In this document: positions 44,731 to 54,877 of the stretch, piece by piece
Numbering within the stretch: position 1 is the first letter of the stretch
Layout of the letters: each line of letters opens with the position of its first letter
DNA from: Deltaproteobacteria bacterium
GTDB taxonomy: Bacteria > Myxococcota_A > UBA9042 > DTJE01
Direction: 5' to 3'
DNA length: 64,000 bases
Assembly: GCA_029547805.1 (NCBI GenBank)
Contig: JAKPOP010000010.1
Location: forward strand, 62,001-126,000
Notes under the pieces: model-generated
Told to the model about the DNA's origin: nothing
What the model saw: only the letters and a program-made list of their open reading frames with translations
Databases searched by the model: none
Translations under genes and position numbers: made by a program

Positions 44731-46092
44731 ATGGCCGAGAGAAGACTGTTCGGTACGGACGGGATCCGGGGCGTGGCCAACGTCGCCCCGATGACCCCGG
44801 ACATGGCCCTGGCGCTCGGGAAGGCCGCCGCGGCGATGTTCGCGGGCCGGAAGGGCCGCAAGCGCATCCTGATCGGCAAGGACACCCGCCTGTCGGGATA
44901 CATGTTCGAGACGGCGATGGCCGCCGGGATCGTCTCGACCGGGGCCGACGTGCTGCTGTCGGGGCCGATCCCGACCCCAGGGATCGCCTACCTGACCGTC
45001 GGGATGCGGGCCGACGCGGGGGTCGTGATCTCGGCCTCCCACAACCCCTTCGAGGACAACGGCATCAAGTTCTTCGGGGCCGACGGCTTCAAACTGCCCG
45101 ACGAGGTCGAGGCCCGGATCGAGCGACTGATGGACCACCCGGAGGAACTGCCTCCCCCGGCCACCGGCAAGGACTTTGGCCGGGCCCATCGCATCGACGA
45201 CGCCGTCGGGCGCTACTGCGTGCACCTGAAGTCCACGTTCCCGAGGCACCTCTCGCTGACGGGATTGCGGATCGCCGTGGACTGCGCCCACGGAGCGGCC
45301 TACCGGGTCGCGCCGCTGGTCTTCGAGGAACTGGGAGCCGAGGTGGTCCTGCTGGGGGCGGCCCCTGACGGGACCAACATCAACGAGAACTGCGGGGCCC
45401 TGCATCCGGAGATGCTGGCCCGGAAGGTGCTGGAGCACCGGTGCGACCTGGGTCTGGCCCTGGACGGTGACGGGGACCGGGCCATCCTGGTGGACGAACG
45501 GGGAGAGGTCGTGGACGGCGACGCCATCCTGGCCCTCTGCGCGGTCCACATGAACCGCCATGGGGCCCTGAAGGGCGGCGGCGTGGTGGGCACCGTGATG
45601 AGCAACTTCGGCCTGGAACTGGCCCTCCAGCAGATGGGCCTGCGCCTGGTCCGGACCGACGTGGGGGACCGCTACGTGGTCGAGGAGATGACCCGGGGCG
45701 GATACAACCTGGGCGGCGAGCAGTCGGGCCACCTGCTGTTCCTGGACCATGCCACCACCGGCGACGGCATCCTGTCGGCGCTGCGAGTGCTGGAGGTCAT
45801 GCTGCTGGAGGACCGGAGGCTGTCGGACCTGGCCTCCTCGTTCCAGCGTTTTCCCCAGGTCGTCCTCTCGGGGAAGGTGCGGGAGAAGCCACCGCTGGAG
45901 ACCCTGGGGCGCGTGCAGGCGGTCTGCCGGGAGGCCGAGGCGACGCTGGCGGGGCGGGGACGGGTCAACGTCCGCTACTCGGGCACCTCGGCCCTGATCC
46001 GGGTGATGGTGGAGGGCGAGGACAAGGGCATCGTGGAGGAATGGGCCCGGCGCATCCTGGAGGCGGCGGGGGAGGACGGGATCCTGGCCTGA
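44731..46092 (+). CDS. glmM: Phosphoglucosamine mutase
   Basis: Converts glucosamine 6-phosphate to glucosamine 1-phosphate for UDP-GlcNAc, the precursor of peptidoglycan and lipopolysaccharide. The 453-residue protein starts at ATG 44731 behind GGAAGGAAGGAG. The active Ser is in [16 protein letters not shown], the metal loop is [13 protein letters not shown], the sugar loop GGEQSGHLL, and the phosphate loop [13 protein letters not shown]. It completes the cdaA-cdaR-glmM unit; GlmM is known to bind and inhibit CdaA in some bacteria. Confidence 0.97.
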   Translation: MAERRLFGTDGIRGVANVAPMTPDMALALGKAAAAMFAGRKGRKRILIGKDTRLSGYMFETAMAAGIVSTGADVLLSGPIPTPGIAYLTVGMRADAGVVISASHNPFEDNGIKFFGADGFKLPDEVEARIERLMDHPEELPPPATGKDFGRAHRIDDAVGRYCVHLKSTFPRHLSLTGLRIAVDCAHGAAYRVAPLVFEELGAEVVLLGAAPDGTNINENCGALHPEMLARKVLEHRCDLGLALDGDGDRAILVDERGEVVDGDAILALCAVHMNRHGALKGGGVVGTVMSNFGLELALQQMGLRLVRTDVGDRYVVEEMTRGGYNLGGEQSGHLLFLDHATTGDGILSALRVLEVMLLEDRRLSDLASSFQRFPQVVLSGKVREKPPLETLGRVQAVCREAEATLAGRGRVNVRYSGTSALIRVMVEGEDKGIVEEWARRILEAAGEDGILA

Positions 46093-46118
46093 GGCCGGGA
46101 CCGGGAAGGGGAGCGGAC

Positions 46119-46862
46119 ATGCGGCGCATCCGACTGGGCGTGAACATCGATCACGTGGCGACCCTGCGACAGGCCCGGGACACCCGGTACCCGGACCCGG
46201 TGCTCGCGGCGGCTCTGGTGGAACTGGCTGGAGCGGACCAGGTGACGGTGCACCTCCGGGAGGACCGCAGGCACATCCAGGACCGGGACCTCCGGATCCT
46301 GCGGCAGACGGTCCAGACCTCCCTGAACCTGGAGATGGCCTCCTCGGAGGACGTGGTGGCGATTGCCTGCGAGGTCCGGCCCGACATGGCGACCCTGGTC
46401 CCGGAGCGCCGCGAGGAGCGCACCACCGAGGGGGGCCTCCAGGTCCTGGGGCGCGAGCGGGAGGTCGCCGCCGTGGTCCGGCGGCTGCAGGATGCGGGGA
46501 TCCGGGTCAGCCTGTTCCTGAACCCGGACCCCGAGTCGGTGCGGGCAGCCGTCGAGATGGGATGCTCCCAGGTGGAGATCCACACGGGGTTCTATGCCGA
46601 CGCCGACGAGGCGTCGCGAGACGCACAGCTGCGTCGCGTCCGGGCCGCGGTGGCCGAGGGGGCCCGCCGGGGAATCGCGGTGGCCGCGGGGCACGGACTG
46701 GACTACCGCAATGTCCGGGCCATCGCCCGCATCCCCCAGGTGGAGGAACTGAACATCGGCCATTCCATCGTCAGCCGGGCGGTCTTCGTGGGGCTGGAGG
46801 CGGCGGTCCGGGAGATGCGGGCCGTGCTGGCCGAGGAGGAGCGACGGCGGGTCTCCCGGTAG
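46119..46862 (+). CDS. pdxJ: Pyridoxine 5'-phosphate synthase
   Basis: Condenses deoxyxylulose 5-phosphate with aminoacetone phosphate in vitamin B6 synthesis. The 247-residue TIM barrel begins [15 protein letters not shown], and [29 protein letters not shown] and [11 protein letters not shown] are all family phrases. ATG 46119 has GGGAAGGGGAG upstream. It probably is the last gene of the folP-cdaA-cdaR-glmM-pdxJ row, 26 bases after glmM. Confidence 0.97.
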   Translation: MRRIRLGVNIDHVATLRQARDTRYPDPVLAAALVELAGADQVTVHLREDRRHIQDRDLRILRQTVQTSLNLEMASSEDVVAIACEVRPDMATLVPERREERTTEGGLQVLGREREVAAVVRRLQDAGIRVSLFLNPDPESVRAAVEMGCSQVEIHTGFYADADEASRDAQLRRVRAAVAEGARRGIAVAAGHGLDYRNVRAIARIPQVEELNIGHSIVSRAVFVGLEAAVREMRAVLAEEERRRVSR

Positions 46863-46875
46863 CGCTCCGGGAGGC

Positions 46876-48288
46876 CTAGGGAGTCCCGAGACAGCGCACC
46901 GGGGCCTGCACGCGGCACGCATTCTCCACCGGAATCCCCTGCAGCCGGTCGGCCATCCACCGCTTCTGCTCCCCCAGGGACCAGAGGGACCCCTGCTGGT
47001 GGGTCGCCCCCGCGCACTCCAGCATCACCAGCGACTCCCCCTGGCGGCAGAGGTCCTGGAACGCCTCGCGCTCGGCGGCGGTGTGGACCAGGGAGTCGTT
47101 CTCCGCCAGCACGAAGAGGATCGGCACCGGCGTCCCCGGCGGGACCGTGGTCCGGTTCAGACTGTTCCGCGACAGGAAGCAGTCCCAGGGGGCCGGGAAC
47201 GTCCCCTGCCGAAGCGCTTCCAGAAAGGCCGGTTCGAACACGTCCCCGGAGGAGGCCCCCTCCAGAGGCGCCCAGAAGTCGCACCGCTGCCGCACCGCCT
47301 CGGGGAACGCAGCACGGAAATGGTCCGGGTCCTGGTCGGTGAAGACCGTCTGGAGGGCCTCGTCCTGCCGGTACCAGTCGGCGGCGCTGACCAGGAAGGC
47401 CGCGACGTTCGGCAGGCCGGCCCGATCCTCGAGGATCGCATCCCGGGTCTCGACCAGCAGGTCCGCCGGCGGCGTCGAGGCCACGACCGTCGCGACCTCG
47501 TATTCCGGGGCGTACCACCGGGCCAGCCGATGGCCCCAGAGGGCCCCGTGGCCTCCCTGGGAGGCCCCCCAGAGCACGACGCGACGGCCGGCAGGCCGCG
47601 CCGGTTCATCGGCGATCGCCCCCCCCAGCAACTCCTCCGCCGCCCGGAGGGCATCCCATGCGGCGATGGCCGTCGGCTCCCCGACCAGATAGGGATGGAT
47701 CCGCCCCGAGGGATCACCGAACCCGTTCATGCCCAGGTAGTCCGGCGCCACCGTGATGTAGCCGGCGGCGGCCCAGATCGCCGCCAGACTGGTCCCCTCG
47801 ATGGACCGGGACGGGGCGCAGGAGTCGTTCATGCCGGTCGTCCAGTGGAACGACAGCATGATCGGGTAGGTCCCGGGGCCACCGTCCTCAGGCTGAGGCA
47901 CCGCCACCAGGGCCGTGGCCTCCACCGGCGTCCCCCGGTCCTGGGTGAGGTACCGCATCCGGTACACCCGGGTGCCGAAATCCAGCGGGGCGATGGCCCC
48001 GAAACCGGCCCCGATCAGGGCCCCCTCCAGGACCTCCCGGGGCTGGGCCCACATGGGGTCCTCCTCCCAGGAGACCAGCCTTCCCACCTCGGGAGGCATC
48101 CTCCAGACATAGGGTTCGAGTCCGCAGCCCCCCGGGGACGGCGGGGTCTCGGGGACATCGCCGGTGTCCCTGGCGTCCGGCGTCGGGACGTCCCCGGCAG
48201 GGACGTCGGTCCCGCCCCCTCCCGCCGAGGTGCAGGCGGCCCACCACAAGCACCCCCAGATCCACCCCGACATCGACCCGCGGGCCAT
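46876..48288 (-). CDS. Secreted lipase-like alpha/beta-hydrolase lipoprotein
   Basis: The 470-residue protein starts at ATG 48288 behind GGAGGGG. A short signal ends in WWAAC (Cys 19), followed by an acidic linker of about 35 residues. The hydrolase fold has the nucleophile elbow LWGASQGGHGALW, the acid region VLAENDSLVH and the base His of AGATHQQGS. The phrases VAPDYLGMNGFG and HPYLVGEPTA match the secretory lipase family (PF03583). Substrate not known. It is divergent from the MopE-like gene. Confidence 0.85.
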   Translation of the reverse strand: MARGSMSGWIWGCLWWAACTSAGGGGTDVPAGDVPTPDARDTGDVPETPPSPGGCGLEPYVWRMPPEVGRLVSWEEDPMWAQPREVLEGALIGAGFGAIAPLDFGTRVYRMRYLTQDRGTPVEATALVAVPQPEDGGPGTYPIMLSFHWTTGMNDSCAPSRSIEGTSLAAIWAAAGYITVAPDYLGMNGFGDPSGRIHPYLVGEPTAIAAWDALRAAEELLGGAIADEPARPAGRRVVLWGASQGGHGALWGHRLARWYAPEYEVATVVASTPPADLLVETRDAILEDRAGLPNVAAFLVSAADWYRQDEALQTVFTDQDPDHFRAAFPEAVRQRCDFWAPLEGASSGDVFEPAFLEALRQGTFPAPWDCFLSRNSLNRTTVPPGTPVPILFVLAENDSLVHTAAEREAFQDLCRQGESLVMLECAGATHQQGSLWSLGEQKRWMADRLQGIPVENACRVQAPVRCLGTP

Positions 48289-48439
48289 CGGGACCCCTCC
48301 CCTTCCGGTCGCCGGGAGTCTAGCGGGATTCCGCGGCCAGTCCAACGGGATTTCCGTGGTTTCGTTGTGTTTTCCCCAACGGGGCCCTATCCTTGACCCT
48401 GGCACGCAAGGCAAGAGGCACCATTTGCAGGAGCCGCCG

Positions 48440-51400
48440 ATGAAGCAAGGACTCCGATGGATCGTCTTCTGTCTGCCCTGGTGGATCGCCTGCGAGGGCG
48501 GCCAGGGCCCCCTGTCCCTCGAGTTGTGGTGCCTGTCAGACCACGGGATGCCCGGAGACGTCCAGGGAGACCCCGGGATGCCCCCCGACGGCGAGAGTCC
48601 CGACGGGCGCCCGGATCCGGCGAACCCCGACGAGACCGTGTCGGAGACCGGGGAGGTCCCGCCGTCCCCCGGGACGACCGGCGCGCCCTGCCAGTCCAAC
48701 AACGACTGCATCAGCGGCTACTGCATCGAGGGCGTGGACGGATTCGTGTGCACCCAGGTCTGTGTGACCGAGTGCCCCGAGGGCTGGTACTGTCGGACCT
48801 ACACGGTGGGGTCCGATGTCCAGTCCCTGTGCTCCCCAGCCGGGGCGAACCTCTGCCGGGCATGCCGCAACGACCTCCAGTGCGGCGACGGCGTCTGCCT
48901 GGAACTGGACGAGGGGCGGTTCTGCGGCCGGGACTGCTCCGGTGCTGCCTGCCCGGACGGCTACGACTGCGTGACGACGACCCGGGAAGGGGGCCAGGAG
49001 ACCCGCCAGTGCCGACCGAGCAACGGCACCTGCTCGTGCAGGCCCCTCACCGACGGTCAGGCGCGGCCCTGCGTCCGCCAGAACGCCATCGGGACCTGCC
49101 TGGGGTTCGAGACCTGCGACCCCGCCGCGGGCTGGGTGGGCTGCACCGCCCGGGAGCCGGCCCCGGAGACCTGCAACGGGATCGACGATGACTGCAACGG
49201 CGTGGCCGACGACCAGCCGGTGCCCCCGGAGGCGACCTGCCGCAACGAGGTCCCGGGGGTGGGGTCCTGTCCGGGAACCCCGGTCTGCCGGGGAGAGGAC
49301 GGATGGGTCTGCATCGGGCGGATGCCCTCCCCGGAGACCTGCAACTACCTGGACGACGACTGCGACGACCTCGTGGACGAGGACTTCGTGGACCCCCAGG
49401 GCCGCTACGTGACGATGGACCACTGTGGCGCCTGCAACAACTCCTGCGAGGGAAGGATTCCCTTCGCCCAGGAGGTCTTCTGCGCCGCCGAGAGCGACCC
49501 TCCCAGTTGCCAGGTGGCCCGGTGCCAGGACGGCTACATCAAGGTGGCCCCGTCGGTCTGCTCGCCGGCCCTCAGCAACCTGTGTCTGCCCTGCACCGAG
49601 GATGCCAACTGCGGCTTCGGAACGGACCGGTGCCTCACCTTTGGAGAGCAGCGCTTCTGCGGGCGGGACTGCTCCCCGGAGGCGCCGCAAGGCACGGAAT
49701 GCCCGACGGGGTACGAGTGCCTGGACCTGGAACCGGGCGTCGCACAGTGCGTGCCCCTCAGCCGCAGTTGCGACTGCACGCAGGCCAGCGCCGGGTCCCA
49801 GCGGGTCTGCCGCCTGGTCAACGCCTTCGGGACGTGCAGCGGCGTCGAGACCTGCGACCCCTCGACAGGGTGGGTGGGATGCACCGCCCGCACCCCGGCC
49901 CCCGAGTCCTGCAACGGGCTCGACGACAACTGCGATGGCTTCACCGACGAGGACTGGCCGGCCCTGGGTTCCGTCTGCACGGTCGGCCAGGGGGCCTGCT
50001 CGGCCACCGGGACCTGGCAGTGCGACCCGTCGGGGTCCGGAGTCCGCTGCGGCGCAACGCCCCGGTCTCCCTCCGAGGAGCGGTGCAACGGCATCGACGA
50101 TGACTGCAACGGCCGGATCGACGAGAACTGGCCGGACCAGGGGAAGCCCTGCTTCCGGGGACTGGGGGAGTGCCGGGTCCCCGGGGTCTTCACCTGCACC
50201 GAGGACGGCCTGGACCTGCAGTGCGACGCCCCGGTCATCCCACCGAGGGAGGAGGTCTGCAACGACCGCGACGACGACTGCGACGGCCAGATCGACGAGG
50301 ACTGGCCGACCCGGGGACAGGCGTGCGTGGTCGGACAGGGGACCTGCCGTCGAAACGGGGTGGTCGCCTGCCGCGAAGACGGGTCCGGCACCGAGTGCAA
50401 TGCGACCCCCGGCATCCCGGTCGCCGAGTCCTGCAACGACCTCGACGACGACTGCAACGGCCTGACAGACGAGGACTGGCCCCAGAAGGGCAGCGTCTGC
50501 ACCGCAGGCCAGGGCCTGTGCCTCCAGACCGGGACCTGGGCCTGCGCCGAGACCGGCCTCGGGGTGTCCTGCAACGCGGTCCCTGGAAGCCCCCGGCAGG
50601 AGGTCTGCAACTATCTGGACGACGACTGCAATGGCCTCACCGATGACGGCTTTGTGCAGGATGGCAAGTACTGGCGGGACACGGCCTGCGGCAACTGCTT
50701 CACGGACTGCACGGCCCTCTATGCCCTTCCCAACGCCTACGGCCTCTGCGACTCGGGGCCGGCGACCCCCCAGTGCCGATTCCAGTGCCGAGACGGGGCC
50801 TTCAACCTGAACGGCGTGCTGGAGGACGGGTGCGAGTTCGTGCCGGACCCCCTGGCCGTCCACGTCTCGACGCCAGCCAACGGGGGCATCGACGACCCCT
50901 CCTGCGGGGCCTTCACAACCCCCTGCGCCTCCATCGGGTACGGCATCGCCCGGGCCCAGGCCGGCGCCAGGGACAAGGTGCTCGTCTCCAGCGGCCTCTA
51001 CGCCGAGAGTGTCACGCTGGTCCCGGGCATCTCGCTGGCAGGCGGCTACAACGCCATCACCTGGGAACGGGATCCGTCCATCCACGTCACCGTGATCCGG
51101 GGCCAGGACCCCACGCCGATCGCCCCCGGGGCCGTCAACGCCATCGGGATCACCGGCACCCCCGGGTCCACCGTGCTGGAGGGCTTCACGATCCTCGGCA
51201 GGAACGTCCTGACGGTCGGGGCCAGCAGCTACGCGCTGTACATCCGCAACAGCACTGATGCCCTGGTGGTCTCCGGCAACATCCTGGAGGGCGGCGTCGG
51301 GGGCCCAGGAACCCGGGGCGCCGACGGCGTCAATGGGACCGATGGGATTGCCGGGAGCGCCGGCGCTCCGTCGTTCGGGACCACGGTGACCAACTGCGCC

Positions 51401-52372
51401 AACATCGTCCCGGCCCTGCCTCGGCCTGGTGCGGCCGGAGGGGCCCTGGCCTGCGGGGCCGTGTCCGTCAGCGGCGGGGCCGGCGGAGGCAACACCTGTC
51501 CGCCGGTGTACAACGCCGCTCCGGTGGCCTACGAGAACGGCGCCCCCGGCAACGGGCCCGGCGCCGGGTCGGGAGGCCTGGGAGGCTATGACCGGGAGGC
51601 CTGGGCCTGCAACACGATTCCCCCCGACGGGGAGTGTCACCAGCCGTCGGCCGGCAGCGAGGTCGGAAACCGGGGGCGGGACGGGGCCGACGGGACCGAC
51701 GGGGCGAGCCCCGGGTCGAACGGGTGCGCCATCGCCGGAAGCGTGACCGGGGGCCTGTGGGTGCCCGGGAGCGGGGTGCCTGGCATCGCCGGCAGCCCCG
51801 GTTCCGGGGGTGGCGGCGGCGGAGCCGGCGGAGGGGCACGGAATGCCTCGTCCTGCTCCGCCAGGACCCAGATTGGCGGCACCGGGGGCGGTGGCGGGTC
51901 CGGCGGGTGCGGAGGTCTCGGCGGAGGGGGCGGCGGGTCAGGAGGAGGGTCCTTCGGGGTCTTCCTGACCTGGGACAGTCCCCCCGCCTCGGTACCGGTG
52001 CTGACCGGCAACCTGATCCGGGGCGGCCTGGGAGGCAATGGCGGGTCCGGGGGCAACGGCGGGTCCGGAGGCCCCGGGGGCCGAGGAGGCGACGGCGGGG
52101 CCTGGGACTACGTGACCGCCAAGTGTGCCGCCCCGGGAGGCGCCGGAGGCAACGGCGGCGCCGGGGGCCACGGGGAGGGCGGCGGCGGTGGCTGCGGGGG
52201 CCCGTCCTACGGCATCTTTGCCTCGGGGCAGGGTCCGGTGAGCCTCGCAGCCTATGTCGCGCAGAACACCGTGCTGGTCGGTTCCCCCGGGACCGGAGGG
52301 TCCGGTGGCGCGTCGATCGGAAACCCGGGCACGGCGGGGACCGACGGCATCGCCGCGGCGACGAACTTCTGA
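48440..52372 (+). CDS. MopE-like multi-motif metal-binding lipoprotein with Gly-rich tail
   Basis: ATG 48440 has AGGAG eight bases upstream; 1310 residues. The signal ends in WWIAC (Cys 18), followed by an acidic linker and Cys-rich modules. Seven copies of a CNxxDDDCNGxxDE-type motif lie between residues 240 and 740 (for example CNGIDDDCNGVADD and CNDLDDDCNGLTDED). These are annotated as metal-binding (MopE class) by family. Residues 800-950 resemble a parallel beta-helix (DKVLVSSGLYAESVTL, LEGFTILGRN), and the last third is dominated by Gly with Ser, Asn and Ala (GGNGGSGGNGGSGGPGG). Likely a large surface protein; its function is unknown. Confidence 0.9.
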   Translation: MKQGLRWIVFCLPWWIACEGGQGPLSLELWCLSDHGMPGDVQGDPGMPPDGESPDGRPDPANPDETVSETGEVPPSPGTTGAPCQSNNDCISGYCIEGVDGFVCTQVCVTECPEGWYCRTYTVGSDVQSLCSPAGANLCRACRNDLQCGDGVCLELDEGRFCGRDCSGAACPDGYDCVTTTREGGQETRQCRPSNGTCSCRPLTDGQARPCVRQNAIGTCLGFETCDPAAGWVGCTAREPAPETCNGIDDDCNGVADDQPVPPEATCRNEVPGVGSCPGTPVCRGEDGWVCIGRMPSPETCNYLDDDCDDLVDEDFVDPQGRYVTMDHCGACNNSCEGRIPFAQEVFCAAESDPPSCQVARCQDGYIKVAPSVCSPALSNLCLPCTEDANCGFGTDRCLTFGEQRFCGRDCSPEAPQGTECPTGYECLDLEPGVAQCVPLSRSCDCTQASAGSQRVCRLVNAFGTCSGVETCDPSTGWVGCTARTPAPESCNGLDDNCDGFTDEDWPALGSVCTVGQGACSATGTWQCDPSGSGVRCGATPRSPSEERCNGIDDDCNGRIDENWPDQGKPCFRGLGECRVPGVFTCTEDGLDLQCDAPVIPPREEVCNDRDDDCDGQIDEDWPTRGQACVVGQGTCRRNGVVACREDGSGTECNATPGIPVAESCNDLDDDCNGLTDEDWPQKGSVCTAGQGLCLQTGTWACAETGLGVSCNAVPGSPRQEVCNYLDDDCNGLTDDGFVQDGKYWRDTACGNCFTDCTALYALPNAYGLCDSGPATPQCRFQCRDGAFNLNGVLEDGCEFVPDPLAVHVSTPANGGIDDPSCGAFTTPCASIGYGIARAQAGARDKVLVSSGLYAESVTLVPGISLAGGYNAITWERDPSIHVTVIRGQDPTPIAPGAVNAIGITGTPGSTVLEGFTILGRNVLTVGASSYALYIRNSTDALVVSGNILEGGVGGPGTRGADGVNGTDGIAGSAGAPSFGTTVTNCANIVPALPRPGAAGGALACGAVSVSGGAGGGNTCPPVYNAAPVAYENGAPGNGPGAGSGGLGGYDREAWACNTIPPDGECHQPSAGSEVGNRGRDGADGTDGASPGSNGCAIAGSVTGGLWVPGSGVPGIAGSPGSGGGGGGAGGGARNASSCSARTQIGGTGGGGGSGGCGGLGGGGGGSGGGSFGVFLTWDSPPASVPVLTGNLIRGGLGGNGGSGGNGGSGGPGGRGGDGGAWDYVTAKCAAPGGAGGNGGAGGHGEGGGGGCGGPSYGIFASGQGPVSLAAYVAQNTVLVGSPGTGGSGGASIGNPGTAGTDGIAAATNF
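51290..52340 (+). repeat. Gly-rich low-complexity coding region
   Basis: Inside the MopE-like gene, long runs of GGC/GGG codons encode GGSGG, GGNGG and GGAGG blocks, with breaks of hydrophobic strands such as SYGIFASGQG. The composition recalls PE-PGRS and collagen-like proteins, but with no regular period, so this is not a CRISPR or tandem array. Confidence 0.8.
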
Positions 52373-52402
52373 TTCCGGTCCGTCCCCGATCCCAGGGCGG
52401 TC

Positions 52403-53638
52403 CTACCCGGAGCCCTCCCGGCGTTCCGGCGACACCGCCTGCCGGAAGCGGGCCATCTCCGCCGCCGTGAGCAGTCGCCATCGCTGCCGGGTCTCCTTCC
52501 GTCGATCCTCCCCCGGACTTCGGACGATGCTGGTGACGTGGCGACCGTCAACGGTGAAGACGTGGGTACGACCCCTGGGCCCCAGCACGACGACCGTCTC
52601 CCGATCCTGGTCCCAGCGGAGCCGGTCCTCCGAGGCCTCCCGGGCGTCGGCCAGGGCCAGGGCCGTCGGCCGGTCCCCGTCCAGGTGTCTCCTGCGGGCA
52701 TGGCGGGTGCGGGCGGCATCGCCGCCCCAGGCCTGTTCCATCTCGGCCCGGACCCGTTCCAGCAGGGCCGACACCGCCCCCTCGACGTCCATCGCGCCCC
52801 CCCGGCGCCTCTCCCGGGCGGCCCGGCGCCCCAGGTCATCGAGGCGCCCCTGCATGCCCCGGACCAGTCGCCGGACCCGCTCCTCCGAGTCCCGCCCAGT
52901 GGCCTTCCCCCAGGACGACAGCACCTCGACGTCGGCGCCCAGCACGTTCAACCGCAGTCGGGTTCTCCCCTCGGACGACCGAGTCTCCACCACCTGGAGG
53001 CTCAGCACGAACCGGTCCCGGCCCTCCCCCTCCAGGAGGTCGTCCCGATCCAGCGGTCCGGCGCAGACCTGCCCCAGGATCCGGACCGGGACGTCCGGCG
53101 GAGGAGGCGACAGGAGGTCCCGGTGCAGGTCCTGGGCATCCAGCCGCAGCACGACCACCCGGGGCCGATCCCCGAAGAGGGACCCGGCCCGAGGGTCCCC
53201 TCGATCCAGCAGCAGGTGCGCGAACTCCAGGAACCGGGGCTTTCCCGACGGCCCGTATCCGGAAAGGACCATCGTGTCGGACCCGGGGGCTCCGTGAGGG
53301 CAATCGGAGGTCCCGCACTGCAGGCAGTGGACCCTTCCCGGGCGAAAGGCCAGGAACTCCCGGACCGTCCCCTGGACGGCACGGGCCACGTCCTGGACCA
53401 GGGAGGTCGCCTCGACCCCCACCGTCGTCTCGACCGGGTCCAGGGGAAGCGAGAGGGAGAGGCGGATCGGGGCCTCCGGGAGGCGCTCGCCGGGACTCAG
53501 TCCCGCCTCGACTGCCGCCCGTCGGGCCAGCAGGCGGAGGTCCCGAATCACCCGGGCGGCCACCCGCTGCGGGTCCTCCTCGCCGGGGGAACCCCCGGTT
53601 CCACCCCTTCGGACCTCCCCGTTCCCTCGCGGGTCCAC
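52403..53638 (-). CDS. Hypothetical protein with a Cys cluster
   Basis: A 411-residue soluble protein I do not recognise. It contains a compact possible metal site, HCLQCGTSDCPHGAPGSD, near 102-120, and the phrases TMVLSGYGPSGKPRFLEF and VVVLRLDAQDLHRDLL. The C-terminal third is Arg-rich and helical. It follows the ceramidase-like gene by nine bases on the same strand, so the two are probably co-transcribed. It ends convergently with the MopE-like gene. Confidence 0.65.
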   Translation of the reverse strand: MDPRGNGEVRRGGTGGSPGEEDPQRVAARVIRDLRLLARRAAVEAGLSPGERLPEAPIRLSLSLPLDPVETTVGVEATSLVQDVARAVQGTVREFLAFRPGRVHCLQCGTSDCPHGAPGSDTMVLSGYGPSGKPRFLEFAHLLLDRGDPRAGSLFGDRPRVVVLRLDAQDLHRDLLSPPPPDVPVRILGQVCAGPLDRDDLLEGEGRDRFVLSLQVVETRSSEGRTRLRLNVLGADVEVLSSWGKATGRDSEERVRRLVRGMQGRLDDLGRRAARERRRGGAMDVEGAVSALLERVRAEMEQAWGGDAARTRHARRRHLDGDRPTALALADAREASEDRLRWDQDRETVVVLGPRGRTHVFTVDGRHVTSIVRSPGEDRRKETRQRWRLLTAAEMARFRQAVSPERREGSG

Positions 53639-53647
53639 GAAGCCCCC

Positions 53648-54877
53648 TCAGGCCAGGCGCCCGATGACGGCCCGGGCCGCCTCCAAGGCCTCTTCGCCGG
53701 TCCTGCGGCCGAAGAAGTTCATCGCGTTTTCGTACACCGCCATGCCCCGGTGACTCTCGGGGGGCGCATGGCGGTAGTCCTCGGCCCGGTGAAGGTAGCC
53801 GAGGTACCCGTCGGTCTGGGAGGCCGCGATGGGGAACCGGATCCCCCGTTCCCGGGCCATCCGCTTCACCTCCAGCCCGATGGAGACCCCCAGGTCCGCC
53901 TGGAATCCCACCACCCCGAAGCCGCCGACCCGGAGGCCCTGAACCCGTCCCCTCCGGGGCACCGCTGCCACCAGTCGCCTGAGCAGCCATCGCAACGGGA
54001 GGTCCACCCGGGCCTGCCACTGGTCCTCAAAGAACGGCCGCGGGTCCACCGGGCCCGGGGTCCACTCCTGGGACTCCCAGCGAAGCGTTTCCCCGACCGG
54101 CTCCGCCCCCCGGGCCAGGGTCGTTGCCGCGGTGGCCAGCGGCGAGGCCATCCGTTGCAGGTTGTCGTCGGCCGAGACAGCCGGATCGTCCGGGAACAGG
54201 ACGTCCACGCCCCCGAGGCTCCCCTGGACGAAGACGGCGAAGTCCCAGTCCTGCCGCAGCATCCGGACCACCTCTCCCGGGAAGTCCGCCGAGATTCGAT
54301 GATGGTCCCGCTCGGCCACGATGACCGGGTGCGCGGGATAGGACACCAGGATTCCGTCGCTGTCGCGGCGCCGCAGCCGCAGCACCGTGATCTCCTCGTC
54401 CTTGGGACCGGCGGGGTCCCGGCGGTTGCCGTTGAGCCCCGGGAGGACCGCCGACGCCGCCAGGGCCTCGGCGGGCTCCAGGTTCCCGAGGGCGGCCCGG
54501 GCGGCCCGCTCCCCGGCATCCAGCAGCATCCGGACGATCCCCGGGTCGTAGGTCCCCAGGAAGCGCCGTGCCAGGAACGAGTTCCAGAACCCCCCGACCG
54601 AGGAGTGGGTGTGGGTCCCGTGGACCATGACCCGGGCACCGGTGTCCGCCAGGCGCGATCGGACCCCCTGGTAGAGGTCCTCGGTCACCATCAACAGGTC
54701 ATAGGCCACCAGCACGACGGTGATCCCGTTTCCCCGGAGCGCCAGAGCCCGGGCGAAGAGGGGGTCCCGGACCCCCGTGGACATGCGGTCCTTCCAGTGG
54801 GTGTACCCCGCCAGGGGCACCGGACCTGCCGGCGTGAACTCCGCCTCTCCGAACCCTGCCTCCAGGTGCTCCTCCAT
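53648..54877 (-). CDS. Neutral ceramidase-like hydrolase
   Basis: A 409-residue relative of neutral/alkaline nonlysosomal ceramidases. ATG 54877 has GGGAGAAGGAG upstream. The metal and catalytic landmark is VHGTHTHSSVGGF (family HTHSGPGG), with GYTHWKDRMSTGVRDP before it and YPAHPVIV and VFVQGSLGGVD after it. No signal peptide is seen, whereas classical ceramidases are secreted, and it is about 250 residues shorter. So the domain is recognised but ceramide as the substrate is a guess. It may act inside the cell on an amide lipid. Confidence 0.75.
   Translation of the reverse strand: MEEHLEAGFGEAEFTPAGPVPLAGYTHWKDRMSTGVRDPLFARALALRGNGITVVLVAYDLLMVTEDLYQGVRSRLADTGARVMVHGTHTHSSVGGFWNSFLARRFLGTYDPGIVRMLLDAGERAARAALGNLEPAEALAASAVLPGLNGNRRDPAGPKDEEITVLRLRRRDSDGILVSYPAHPVIVAERDHHRISADFPGEVVRMLRQDWDFAVFVQGSLGGVDVLFPDDPAVSADDNLQRMASPLATAATTLARGAEPVGETLRWESQEWTPGPVDPRPFFEDQWQARVDLPLRWLLRRLVAAVPRRGRVQGLRVGGFGVVGFQADLGVSIGLEVKRMARERGIRFPIAASQTDGYLGYLHRAEDYRHAPPESHRGMAVYENAMNFFGRRTGEEALEAARAVIGRLA

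Noticed and set aside
48536-51640. Long minus-strand open frame of 1034 codons
   Set aside because: Antisense to the MopE-like gene; low-complexity composition follows from the opposite coding pattern.
51290-52340. CRISPR or tandem DNA repeat array
   Set aside because: Repeats are short Gly codons without constant spacer or period.
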